Origin: Zea mays
Lineage: Eukaryota; Streptophyta; Magnoliopsida; Poales; Poaceae
Direction of reading: 5' to 3'
Length of the DNA: 64,000 nucleotides
NCBI RefSeq assembly: GCF_902167145.1
Contig: NC_050097.1
Location: forward strand, 172,700,923-172,764,922
Positions within the stretch are counted from its first letter, which is position 1. Each line of letters opens with the position of its first letter. A model generated the notes under the pieces. It saw nothing but the letters and a program-made list of their open reading frames with translations, did no database searches and was not told the DNA's origin. A program made the position numbers and the translations under genes. Positions 1 through 10,937 of the stretch are shown piece after piece.

Positions 1-1564
1 TAGAGGGCGTTGTACCGAAGCATGAAGTCGACCCAGGAGGCCACGAGCAGAGCAAGACCGTGCCAAGCCATGATGACCAGACTGTAGACGCTCGACCACG
101 TCAACCAACGCCGCTGCAACCTCACCGGCAGCGGACAAGGTTCATCCACCGACGGCAACCTCCGTCCGTCAGCACCTAAACACGCGCGTGGTGCAGGGTA
201 GGACATGGCCACGGCGGCGTTGCTCTGAGCGCAAGAACGAATAGGGATGGGTTTATACTTTATATGGTTTCACCGTTCTTATTGCGTGCTGAACCCAACC
301 CGTTCCAACACATGCGGGTTCAAATTCAAACAAAAAAACCATCGTCTTCACCCAATCAAGTCTGGTTTGGGTTCATGGCTCCAACAGTTTTGAAGCAACC
401 GTGAACATTCACGCCTAAGCACATCCCCTTTTTCAGTTATTATCAACACAGCACAGGGAAATCATATGGGCACCTGCTTGGAAAATCGCTCATTCCCATC
501 ATTTGCTGTAATTATTCGCCAAAAAGGGGGCAGAGTGGTTACCTCAGGGCTTGGAGCAACCAATTTAAGAACCTCAGTCTCATTGAAGACATCCACACAC
601 AACTCAATTATGGCAAAGCATGTTATTATGCTAGCATCCCGTTTGGTTCGCAGGAATTGGTCCAAATTGAATCAGTTTTCATATCTCGGCCCGTCTGGCT
701 GTCCATAGAATTCAATTCACCATTTCAGCCTATTTCATGTCCCTAAAATTTTAGCCTATGCACGTTGCAGACCCTCACCCGTCGTAAAGGGTTAGAAAGT
801 TGGCTAGGTTTCAGGCCTCTCGCACTGCTCATGCCTCGCTCCGCTATTCGTGCTTGTGGTGGTCGCCGTCAGCGCGACGCTTCCTGGCCGACAGGTGATC
901 GTCCTGGACAACCTGCACACCACCTGCGCACAGACGCTTCCTATCCGGCAGGTGACCCCCGCACATCATGACGGCTGCATCACTGAATCGACAGCGGTAT
1001 CACTGAAAGTTAGCTGCGGGACTGTTCCTGGCCAGTAGGTGACCCCCACACACCAAGACGGTTGCATCACTGAATCGACAGCGGCATCACTGAAAGTTGG
1101 CTGCGGGACTGTTCCTGGCCGACAGTGGCATCAACGACGACGAGGTGAGATGAGCTTTTAGAATCACCGAATCGCTAGATGTGATAGAAAATATTGCTAC
1201 AAACAAATAGCATCAATTGTTTACATGCTTAGGAAAAAACATGTCATCTTCTGTGGTGGTTTATGTATTAAATTTAGAAGGAAAAAATCTCTTGGTACCT
1301 CAGTTGACGTACCATATATATTGTATTTCTTTAGTAAGTTTTTAGGGAAGTAATTAGAAATATCCCTATTATCCATATATATGAAGACGAAGGAATAACA
1401 ATTTTGCACGCAAGTAATATAATCATCATTTCTGATTCTCTATTGTATCCTGATGCTATATCATTTGCAATTTATAGAAGGATACTATTTTGTTTTTGTT
1501 TTCTGTGTAAAAATCTGCCACCAAATGGTTTTCTATGAGTCTGTGGGCAAGTAATGTTTTCAAC
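1..1564. other. Unassigned flank left of Copia-1
   Basis: This stretch was contiguous with 26184 onward before Copia-1 inserted. I recognise no protein domain, TIR or LTR in it. Open frames are all under about 80 codons and show no domain-like composition. From about 1200 it is A/T-rich. A short GC-rich tandem duplication lies at 951-1125 and is listed separately. It may include the missing left end of the Harbinger element at 26184-29602, but I could not find a matching GCCTGTTTGG-type terminus. Confidence 0.4.
951..1125. repeat. Two-copy tandem duplication, about 87-bp unit
   Basis: Two adjacent units begin with ggtgaccccc at 951 and 1038. Both contain catcactgaatcgacagcgg and end near gactgttcctggcc. 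They differ at a handful of positions. A shorter related fragment precedes them at about 893. No coding role is apparent. Confidence 0.7.
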
Positions 1565-2820
1565 TGAAAGTCGCCTAGAGGGGGGTGAATAGGGCGAAAC
1601 TGAAATTTACAAAGTTAATCACAACTACAAGCCGGGTTAGCATTAGAAATAATAATGAGTCCGCGAGAGAGGATGCAAAACAAATCGCAAGCGAATAAAG
1701 AGTGTGACACGCGGATTTGTTTTACCGAGGTTCGGTTCTCGCAAACCTACTCCCCGTTGAGGTGGTCACAAAGACCGGGTCTCTTTCAACCCTTTCCCTC
1801 TCTCAAACGGTCCCTCGGACCGAGTGAGCTTCTTCTTCTCAATCAAACGGGAACAAACTTCCCCGCAAGGGCCACCACACAATTGGTGCCTCTTGCTCCG
1901 GTTACAATTGAGTTGTTCACAAGAAAGAATGAAAGAAAGAAGCAATCCAAGCGCAAGAGCTCAAAAGAACACAACAAATCTCTCTCACTAACCACTAAAG
2001 CTTTGTGTGGAATTGGGAGAGGATTTGATCACTTGGGTGTGTCTAGAATTGAATGCTAGAGCTCTTGTAAGTAGTTGGAAGGTGGAAAACTTGGATGACT
2101 TGAATGTGGGGTGGTTGGGGTATTTATAACCCCAACCACCAAACTAGCCGTTTGGTGGAGCCTGCTGTCGCATGGCGCACCGGACAGTCCGGTGCGCCAG
2201 GCCGTTGGGTTCCGACCGTTGGAGCTCTAACTTGTGGGCCCGCCTGGCTGTCCGGTGGTGTATCGGACAAGTCCTGTAAACTATCCGGTGTGCCACCCGC
2301 GCGTGCTCTGCTCCTCTGCGCGCGCTGGCGCGCATTTAATGCGTTAGCAGGTGACCGTTGGCGCGGAATAGTCGTTGCTCCGCTGGCTCACCGGACAGTC
2401 CGGTGTGCACCGGACATGTCCGGTGAACTATAGCGGAGCGGATTCCGAAGCTGGCGAGTTCAGAGTTGCTCTTCCTTGTGGCACCGGACACTGTCCGGTG
2501 GTGCACTGGACAGTCCGGTGAATTATAGCAGAGCCCTCTGAAAATTCAAGAAGGTAAAGAGTTGGGCGTCGAGTTCCCTGGTGCACCGGACACTGTCCGG
2601 TGGTGCACCGGACAGTCCGGTGCGCCAGACCAGGGCAGCCTTCGGTTATCCCTTGCTCTCTTTGTTGAACCCTTTTCTTAGTCTTTTTATTGGCTTAGTG
2701 TGAACCTTTGGCACCTGTATAACTTATAGACTAGAGCAAACTAGTTAGTCAATTATTTGTGTTGGACAATTCAAACACCAAAATCAATTAGAAAATAGGT
2801 GTAAGCCTAATTTCCTTTCA
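1565..2820 (-). repeat. Copia-1 3' LTR
   Basis: This 1,256-bp direct repeat of 24865-26178 is shorter mainly because it lacks segments near 25500 and 25950. It contains several copies of the CACCGGACAGTCCGGTG palindrome (about 2170-2625). A minus-strand TATA-like box lies at about 2125 (plus-strand gtatttataacc). On the minus strand it begins TGAAAGGAAATTAGG directly after a purine tract. Confidence 0.92.
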
Positions 2821-3632
2821 ATCTCCCCCTTTTTGGTGATTGATGCCAACACAAACCAAAGCAAGTATAGAAGTGCATAATTGAACTAGTTTGCATATGT
2901 AAGTGCAAAGGTTACTTAGAATTGAGCCAATATAAATACTTATAAGATACGCATGGATTGTTTCTTTAATTTTAACATTTTGGACCACGCTTGCACCACT
3001 TGTTTTGTTTTTGCAAATTCTTGTGTAAATCCTTTTCAAAGTCCTTTTGCAAATAGTCAAAGGTAAATGAATAGAATTTTGCGAAGCATTTTCAAGATTT
3101 GAAATTTTCTCCCCTTGTTTCAAATGCTTTTCCTTTGACTAACCAAAAACTCCCCCTCAATAAATTTCTCCTCTTAGTGTTCAAGAGGGTTTTGATGTTA
3201 ATTTTGAAGAGGGTATACCAATTTGAAATTACATCACAAATAAGATACCAATTTGAAAAATCCTTCTTTAAAACCAATTGAAAGACTAAAATTTTTGAAA
3301 TTGGTGGTGGTGCGGTCCTTTTGCTTTGGGCTCATGCTCTCTCCCCCTTTGGCATTAATCGCCAAAAACGGAATCATTAGAGCCCTTTTATAACTACTTT
3401 CTCTCCTTTGGAAAATGAAACATATGAGTAAAGATTATACCAAAGATGGAGAGATACTCGGAGCGACGGCGAAGGATGAGTTACGGAGTGGAAGCCTTTG
3501 TCTTCGCCGAAGACTCCAATTCCCTTTCAATACGCATATGACTTGGTTTGAAAAGTACTTGAAGACACATTAGTCATAGCATATAAAGGAGACATGATCA
3601 AAGGTATATTTATGAGCTATGTATGCAAGACA
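2821..3632 (-). promoter_or_regulatory. Copia-1 3' untranslated region with multiple polypurine tracts
   Basis: There is no coding capacity between the pol stop and the 3' LTR. On the minus strand AAAAAGGGGGAGAT ends exactly at the LTR boundary and is the likely plus-strand primer tract. Further purine-rich tracts of the GGGGGAG type occur upstream at about 3108 (ctcccctt), 3150 (ctccccctc) and 3341 (ctctcccccttt). Such repeated tracts are a known Sirevirus feature. Confidence 0.7.
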
Positions 3633-4776
3633 TCAAAAGAAATTCCTAGAATCAAGAATATTTAGCTCATGCCTAAGTTTATTAAAAGTTTATTCATCTA
3701 GTGGCTTGGTAAAGATATCGGCTAATTGATCTTTAGTATTAATATATGCAATCTCGATATCTCTCTTTTGTTGGTGATCCCTAAGAAAGTGATACCTAAT
3801 GGCTATGTGTTTAGTGCGGCTATGCTCAACGGGATTATCCGCCATGCTCCCTAAGGGTTTGCCTCATCCAAAGTAATTGCGCGCAACAATGGCCTGCGGC
3901 AATATACTCGGCTTCGGCGGTAGAAAGAGCTACATAATTTTGCTTCTTTGAAACCCATGACACCAAGGATCTTCCCAAGAACTGGCAAGTCCCCAATGTG
4001 CTCTTTCTATTAATCTTCCACCCCGCCCAATCGGCATCCGAATAACCAATTAAATCAAAAGTGGATCCCCTAGGATACCAAAGCCCAAACTTAGGAGTAT
4101 AAGCCAAATATCTCAAGATTCATTTTACGGCCGTAAGGTGAGCTTCCTTAGGGTCGGCTTGGAATCTTGCACACATGCATACGGAAAGCATAATGTCCGG
4201 TCGAGATGCACATAAATAGAGTAAGGAGCCTATCATCGACCGGTATACCTTTTCATCCACGGATTTACCTTCCATGTCGAGGTCGAGATGCCCATTGGTT
4301 CCCATGGGTGTCTTGATGGGCTTGGCATCCTTCATTCCAAATTTGTTTATAATGTCTTGAGTATACTTCGTTTGGCTAATGAAGGTGCCCTCTTGGAGTT
4401 GCTTTACTTGAAATCCTAAGAAATACTTCAACTCCCCCATGATTGACATCTCGAATTTCTTTGTCATGATCCTACTAAATTCCTCACATGTAGATTCGTT
4501 AGTAGACCCAAATATTATATCATCAACATAAATTTGGCATACGAACAAATCATTGTCAAGAGTTTTAGTAAATAAAGTAGGATCGGCTTTTCCGACTTTG
4601 AAAGCATTAGCAATAAGGAAATCTCTAAGGCATTCATACCATGCTCTTGGGGCTTGCTTGAGCCCATAAAGTGCCTTAGAGAGCCTATAGACATGGTTAG
4701 GGTACTCACTGTCTTCAAAGCCGGGAGGTTGCTCAACATAGACCTCTTCCTTGATTGGTCCATTGAGGAAGGCACT
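3633..4776 (-). pseudogene. Copia-1 pol, 3' part: RT C-terminal half and RNase H (broken)
   Basis: On the minus strand this resumes the reverse transcriptase straight after the Gypsy-1 insertion. It reads FLNGP, then the [11 protein letters not shown] motif, then the catalytic YVDD box near 4530. It continues through the KYFLGF and [11 protein letters not shown] motifs into Ty1/copia RNase H (YSDADWAG, LSTAEAEY, near 3900-4050). A TGA at 4120-4122 interrupts the frame. A deletion near 3842, just after the LREHG stretch, removes some 15-20 residues and shifts frame. Beyond it the usual RNase H tail (IKDQLADIFTKPL-like) is readable in another frame down to a stop near 3633. The N-terminal RT half is at 20128 onward. 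Confidence 0.85.
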
Positions 4777-5850
4777 TGTCGGCGTTTCGAACCTGGGGGG
4801 TCCCTGGGCCGACGAGTAAATTGTCGCCGCGTGCCCCAGCCCAGATGGGTCGGCGCGAGACGGAGCGCGAAGGGGGGAAGAAGCCGGAGGGAGACAGGCG
4901 TGAGAGGTGAAATCTCGCGGCCTTCGTGTTTGTCCCGCGCCCAGGTCGGGTGCGCTTGCAGTAGGGGGTTACAAGCGTCCACGCGGGAGGGAGCGAGCGG
5001 TCTCACGCGAGCGCCGTCCCGTCCTTCTCCGCGCGGCCAACCCTCTGTAAGAGGGCCCTGGACCTTCCTTTTATAGGTGTAAGGAGAGGGTCCAGGTGTA
5101 CAATGGGGGGTGTAGCAGTGTGCTAACGTGTCTAGCGGAGGAGAGCTAGTGCCCTAAGTACATGCCATCGTGGCAGCCGGAGAGGTTTTGGCACCCGGTT
5201 TGTGTGATGTTGTGGCCGTCGGAGGAGCACCGGAGCCTGGCGGAAGGACAGCTATCGGGGCTGTCGAGTCCTTGCTGATGTCCTCTTGCTTTCGTAAGGG
5301 GGCTGAGAGCAACTGTCGGCGTTTCGAACCCGGGGGGTCCCTGGGCCGACGAGTAAATTGTCGCCGCGTGCCCTAGCCCAGATGGGTCGGCGCGAGATGG
5401 AGCGCGAAGGGGGGAAGAAGCCGGAGGGAGACAGGCGTGAGAGGTGAAATTCCGCGGCCTTCGTGTTTATCCCACGCCCAGGTCAGGTGCGCTTGCAGTA
5501 GGGGGTTACAAGCGTCCACGCGGGAGGGAGCGAGCGGTCTCACGCGAGCGCCGTCCCGTCCTTCTCCACACGGCCAACCCTCTGTAAGAGGGCCCTGGAC
5601 CTTCCTTTTATAGGTGTAAGGAGAGGGTCCAGGTGTACAATGGGGGGTGTAGCAGTGTGCTAACGTGTCTAGCGGAGGAGAGCTAGTGCCCTAAGTACAT
5701 GCCATCGTGGCAGCCGGAGAGGTTTTGGCACCCGATTCGTGTGATGTCGTGGCCGTCGGAGGAGCGCCGGAGCCTGGCGGAAGGACAGCTATCGGGGCTG
5801 TCGAGTCCTTGCTGACGTCCTCTTGCTTCCGTAAGGGGGCTGAGAGCCGC
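4777..5850. repeat. 537-bp tandem duplication inside the Gypsy-1 3' LTR
   Basis: Copy A at 4777-5313 and copy B starting at 5314 are nearly identical. Copy A ends ...ggctgagagc followed by aac, directly before the TGTCGG that starts copy B. The other LTR has no such duplication. The aac matches the three bases that separate the 5' LTR from the primer site at 18445-18447, which hints at a reverse-transcription jump (see findings). Confidence 0.9.
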
Positions 5851-6116
5851 CGTCGTCATAGAGCGTGCGGGGCGCCATCATTACTCGTATAGCGGAGCGA
5901 GCCAGATGGGACGCCGGTCTTGTTCCCCGTAGCGTGAGTCAGCTTGGGGCAGGGTAATGATGGCGCCTTCTGTTGACGTGGTCGGTCCGAGCCCTGGGTT
6001 GGGCGAGGTGTAGGCTCCTCCGAGGTTGAGGTCGAGTCTGTCTTCCAAGGCCGAGGTCGAGTCCGAGCCCTTGGGTCGGGCGAGGCGGAGACCGTCGGCT
6101 GAGGCCAAGGCTGAGT

Positions 6117-6487
6117 CCGAGCCCTGGGGTCGGGCGAAGCGGAGTTCGTCGTCCTTCGGGGCTGAGCCCGAGTCCGAGCCCTGGGGTCGGGCGAAGCGGA
6201 GTTCGTCGTCTTCCGGGGCTGAGCCCGAGTCCGAGCCCTGGGGTCAGGCGGAGCGGAGTTCGTCGTCTTCCGGGGCTGAGCCCGAGTCCGAGCCCTGGGG
6301 TCAGGCGGAGCGGAGTTCGTCGTCTTCCGGGGCTGAGCCCGAGTCCGAGCCCTGGGGTCGGGCGGAGCGGAGTTCGTCATCTTCCGGGGCTGAGCCCGAG
6401 TCCGAGCCCTGGGGTCGGGCGGAGCGGAGTTCGTCGTCTTCCAGGGCTGAGCCCGAGTCCTAGCCCTGGGGTCGGGCGGAGCGGAGT
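6117..6487. repeat. 57-bp tandem array in the Gypsy-1 3' LTR
   Basis: About six head-to-tail units of about 57 bp, each containing gagttcgtcgtcttcc, ggggctgagcccgag and tccgagccctggggtcgggc. The unit is a multiple of three, so long spurious open frames exist on both strands. The same array sits in the other LTR at 19240-19630. Confidence 0.88.
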
Positions 6488-6986
6488 TTCCTATGGCGCT
6501 TGAGGCCGGACTTGGCTGCTGTCAGCCTCACTCTGTCGAGTGGCACAGCAGTCAGAGCAGCGCAGGCGGCGCTGTCCTCTTGTCAGGCCGGTCAGTGGAG
6601 CGGCGAAGTGACTACGGTCACTTCGGCTCTGTCAACCGGAGGGCGTGCGTCAGGATAAAGGTGTCAGGCCACCTTTGCATTAAATGCCCCTGCGATTTGG
6701 TCGGTTGGCGTGGCGACTTGGCCAAGGTTGCTTCTTGGTGAAGACTGGGCCTCGGGCGAGCCGAAGGTGTGTCCATTGCTGGAGGGGGTCCTCGGGTGAG
6801 ACGTAGATCCTCCGGGGTCGGCTGCCCTTGCCCGAGGCTGGGCTCGGGCGAGGCGTGATCGTGTCCCTCGAATGGACCGACCTTTGACTTAATCGCACCC
6901 ATCAGGCCTTTGCAGCTTTGTGCTGATGGGGGTTACCAGCTGAGATTTAGGAGTCTTGAGGGTACCCCTAATTATGGTCCCCGACA

Positions 6987-9900
6987 GTAGCCCCCGAGCC
7001 TCGAAGGGAGTGTTAATACTCGCTTGGAGGCTTTTGTCGCACTTTTTTGCAAGGGGACCAGCCTTTCTCGGTTGCATTTTGTTCCGGTGGGTGCGCGCGC
7101 GCACCCGCCGGGTGTAGCCCCCGAGGCCTCGGAGGAGTGGTTTGACTCCTTCGAGGTCTTTGTGAGTTTCGCAACACTTCGGCTGGTCTGGTTGTTCCCT
7201 CATGCGAGCTGGCCGTAGCCCGGGTGCACGGTCGGGTCCCAAGTTCCCGGGCTGGTATGTTGACGCTGTCAACGGTTTGCCCGGAGCCGGGTTTGCGAGA
7301 GCAGCCCCCGAGCCTCTGCACAGGGCGAGAGGACGGTCAGGGACAGACTCGACTTTTTTACATACGCCCCTGCGTCGCCATTCCACAAGGAGGAGGGGGG
7401 AAAAGCACCATGTTGCCCTCGGAGGGCGCCGAACATGGTGTCTCCAGTGAGCTGCTGACGGGTAATCCGAGTGGACGCCCGTGCCCCATTTGCTAGGGGT
7501 CGGCTAGAGGCCCGGAGGCGCGCTCCAAAAGTACCTGCGGGTGATCTGCCGGACCCGGTCCCCTTTTGACGGGGTCCGAGGGCTCGATGCCTCCCTCTGA
7601 TGGGATTCCGTTACAAGATCGTTCCCGCTGGTCTCGGAAATGTCCTAGGGTACCTCGGGAGCGTAGCCCGAGCCTTGGTTATGTATCGAACGTACCCAGG
7701 GTCATCCCTCGCTCTGTGTTTGAGGCGGCTGTGAACCCTTCGTGGGCCAGCCTACGAACCCCTGATCAGTAGTGGGCGCAGAGCCCGAGTGGCCTGAGGC
7801 GGCCGTTGAACCCTTCCGAGGGGCCGGCCTTCAAACCTCTGACCAGTAGTGGGCGCGGAGCCCAAGCGCTCTGAGGCGGCTGTTGAACCCCTCCGAGGGG
7901 CCAGCCTTTGAAACTCTGATCAGTAGGGAGGCTCGGGGCCTGTTTCCTTCGCGGAGAAGGATCCCTTTCGGGGTATCCCCCTTTCCCAGTCCCTGTTGTA
8001 AGAGAGAGAAAGAGGAAAAGGATACAAAATCAAATGACGTGGTGTACCTTTTTTGACGCGGTCATTATGGCGAAGGCGAAGCGTCGCCCGCTTCTCCTGC
8101 CAACGATGCCGCCTGTCCCGCCGCGGAGTTAATGCGACGGGACGAGTGGTTCGCGGGGCAGACGTTGCGCGGGTGCGGGCCTTTCGAGGAACGGAACACG
8201 GGCACGTCGTCTTCACGCCGTGGGAGAGGGTTCTCTCGCTGTCCCACGAGGGGACGTGAGCTCGACTGACGACGTGACCGCTGCTTCCGCCCGCTTGCCA
8301 CCGCCATTACTGCCGGCCCATTTTTGTCTGCATCGACCGTCGCGCCTTCTCCTGCGGCTGACTGGCCCATGACCGATGCGCCTGGCTAGCGCTGTCGGGT
8401 CATACGCAGGGTTGCCTCGAGTCGCGGTACTGGTTCCGCAGTCGAGGAGGCGCGGTAGTGGCGCGAGTGGCGGTGCAGTTGCTCGCACGTAGCAACCGGC
8501 GCGCCGGTTGCATGACGTGTGGGCCTGGGCCTCCATGCTGGGCACGTTGGAGGTCGGAGGGGTGCGCCCACTTGGCGTGGTTGCATGCCACCTGCATGGC
8601 TGCCCGCCCTTTCACCCGCTGGTCTGGGCGATAGTGGAGGAATGCTTCTAACCGCTGGGCAGTTGCATGCACCGCGCGCGGCGGTTTGGCTTCTTCTGCC
8701 CTGGGCCAGCTTGCATGACGCGTGGGACCCAACCCCCGTGCCGTAGGGGGAGGACCTTGGAGCGTGTCGGAGAAGACTCAGCCCGCGATGGCTGGGGACG
8801 CAGGTGGGGAGAGTCGCCTTTAAAAGGAGGGTGACCCCCTTGAAAGGCGACCATGTCCTCGCGCTCCCTTATGCATCGTGTCTTTCCACCTTCCGAGCCC
8901 CCGGATGGGGAACTCCCGCAATCCTTCCGCCTTGTCGTTGGAGGAACGCAACTTCGCGAAAGTTGGTACCTTTCAGCCATCGTTCGGCTTCAAGGATTTT
9001 CATCATGCAGCCCGGCTGCATCCCCTCGCCGGTGGTCACCCAAGACGGTGACCACCAGCCCCTGGGTGGGGAGAAGCAAGCCGGGCTGCGGCCTCTGCAC
9101 CTCCCTCAGCTTCAAGGATGTTTATCATCAGTGCTGGGGAGGGGAGTGCGCCGAGTTGGGGTCGGTCCCTGCGCGGGCGGCGGCCCGCTCCTTCCCTCAG
9201 TGATCGGGGGAAGGGCGTTCGCCGTTCGTGGCGCTGGCAGCTGCCGCGTGTCTGGCTTTCTGACCCGAGTGGCTTCGGAGCCGCTTCCGGCGCCGCCTTC
9301 CGCCACGGCAGCCGGAAGAGGTTTCTTCGCTGACGAGATAGCCGGTGCCGCCCACGGACTGACCTCCAACTCTACGGCCTTCTGCCCGTCCTTGCCTCTC
9401 AAGTGAGGGCATGGGCGAGGGCCTTATGGCAGCAGCATCCGCCCTGAGGTCATCGCTGCTGCTGTTCGGCCCCCTGGAGCAGAAGTCGTCGTCGTCGCTG
9501 CCGCTGGAGCGGGCAACGGCGAGCCATCCGTCGGCCTTCTGTTGCTCCGCAGGCCCCCCAATCGTGTGGGGTTGTTCGTACCTGCGGAGGTGGAACCGGA
9601 GTTCCATTTGTAATGGCACCTTGAGTGCCGGTGTCTTGTTCATTGCGGCTGTCGGGGCCTGAACATGTATGTATTTTCGGCACGGAGCCGTGTTTTTTCC
9701 TCATTTCGAGCACCAAGACTCGCCTATCGGCTATCTGAACCGTTTCACCAAGCGTGAGTCGCCTCGAGCAAAGGTGACGAGTGAGGTATCCGTATCCCGG
9801 AGGCGTAGGAGTCCCTCGGCTCGGTCGGCCTTGCTATCCGAGGCTTCTCTTGCTTAGTTAAAGGAACCCCTCAGCCGCTCTTCGATGAGCCGAAGCCGGA

Positions 9901-10937
9901 GGTAGCGGTGTCAGCTCGAATAGAGGCAGAGTTGGCTTCGAAAAGAAGATTTGGTCGGCCGGAGCCTGGCCGGGTCGTCCACTGGCGGGACCGACGCCGG
10001 AGTTGAGTTGCCGAGGCCACAAACTGAGCCGATGTCCTCGGGGGACAGCTGGCTGAGGCTTCGGGGTGACCGGCCCGAGCCGTCTGCTCGAGCCGGATTC
10101 CTGGAGGAGGCCCTGGCAGCGATGGCCCTGGCGTGGTGCTGATGTCGACCTTCAGAGTGGAGATCCTCCGACCGCGTCGCCGTCCAAGGCTAGGTCGGAC
10201 CTCGCCGAATGTGTAGTTGACGCCGAGGGTGCTGCTGCTCCCTTCAACTGTCAAGATCCGAGCCTGCAGGATCAGATCATCTTGTAGTGCATGTATGTTT
10301 TCTGTGGCCGCCGAGGCCCAAACATACCATCGTCGTGTTGTAAAGCTGCGTTTCTTTTCCTCTTGTTTCGAGTATCTGGACTTATTTGTCGGTAACAGAA
10401 TTGTTTGTGCGAGCGAGAGTTACTTTTCACGGAAGGTGATGAGTGAGGTATCCGTATCCCGGAGGCGTAGGAATCCCTCGGCTCGGTCGGCCTTACCGCT
10501 TACGCGCACTCTTACTCGTCCATAGGGTTATGTCACCGACGCAGTCGAGAAGGCCCGAAAAATCGTTTCGGCAGAGGAGTTTTCAAGCGTGGAGACTTGT
10601 TCGGTCCGCGGAATCACTTATCCGAGCGTGAGTTACTTATCGCAGAAGGTGATGAGTGAGGTATCCGTATCCCGGAGGCGTAGGAGTCCCTCGGCTCGGT
10701 CAGCCTTGGCTGCTTACGTGTACTCTGTCGTTTTCAGGATCCACTTTCGAAGTAGTCAAAAAAGCACGAAAGACATTCTGGCAGAAAAGATCTTTTTCCG
10801 AGGAAAATTTTGACGCAGAGGGGGTTCCCCCCTTCTAGCCCCCGAGGGAGGGTCGGGCTTTGCCGAGGCAAGGCTGACCCTTCCTTGATGACTAGACTTT
10901 GTGTGTGAACGAGGTGTATGAACGACTTGAAAGCATC
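6987..10937 (-). other. Gypsy-1 3' non-coding region between integrase and 3' LTR
   Basis: Nearly 4 kb with no recognisable protein. Tat-lineage elements often have such an extension, sometimes with an additional ORF. The boundary at 6987 is the purine tract (gtagcccccgag on plus). Very similar tagcccccgag strings recur at about 7116, 7301 and 10838. A TATA-like tttaaaagg on the plus strand at 8820 precedes an ATG at 8852, and the 8804-9406 frame is open for 200 codons. I see no domain in it and cannot claim a gene. A dispersed 70-bp repeat lies at 9773, 10435 and 10649. Confidence 0.6.
9773..10712. repeat. Three dispersed copies of a roughly 65-bp repeat
   Basis: Copies begin near 9773, 10435 and 10649. 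Each reads gtgatgagtgaggtatccgt (first copy gtgacgagtg...), then cccggaggcgtagga and tccctcggctcggtc. Copies 2 and 3 are preceded by a similar gcgagagttacttttc/gcgtgagttacttatc stretch. The spacing is irregular, about 660 and 215 bp. Function unknown. Confidence 0.75.

Larger units (their letters stand above)
4777..6986 (-). repeat. Gypsy-1 3' LTR (2,210 bp, extended)
   Basis: It matches the 1,675-bp LTR at 18448-20122 but is 535 bp longer, because the terminal 537 bp is present twice (4777-5313 and 5314-5850). It contains a minus-strand TATA box (plus-strand ccttttataggtg near 5069 and 5606) and a 57-bp tandem array (6117-6487). On the minus strand it begins TGTCGGGGACC after the purine-rich CTCGGGGGCTAC. 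Confidence 0.93.

Noticed and set aside
1655..2059. 134-codon frame, repeated at 24955-25359
   Set aside because: Lies inside the Copia-1 LTRs on the antisense strand; present twice only because LTRs are duplicated.
5856..6463. Long repetitive open frames on both strands (Pro/Arg- and Ser/Glu-rich)
   Set aside because: They arise from the 57-bp tandem array in the Gypsy-1 LTR, a multiple of three. The same happens in the other LTR at 19109-19682.
6117..6487. CRISPR-like repeat array
   Set aside because: Units are contiguous without unique spacers, lie inside an LTR, and the genome is eukaryotic.
8804..9406. 200-codon plus-strand frame in the Gypsy-1 3' region
   Set aside because: GC-rich, no recognisable motif. 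The TATA-like upstream signal alone is not enough to call a gene; kept only as a low-interest observation.
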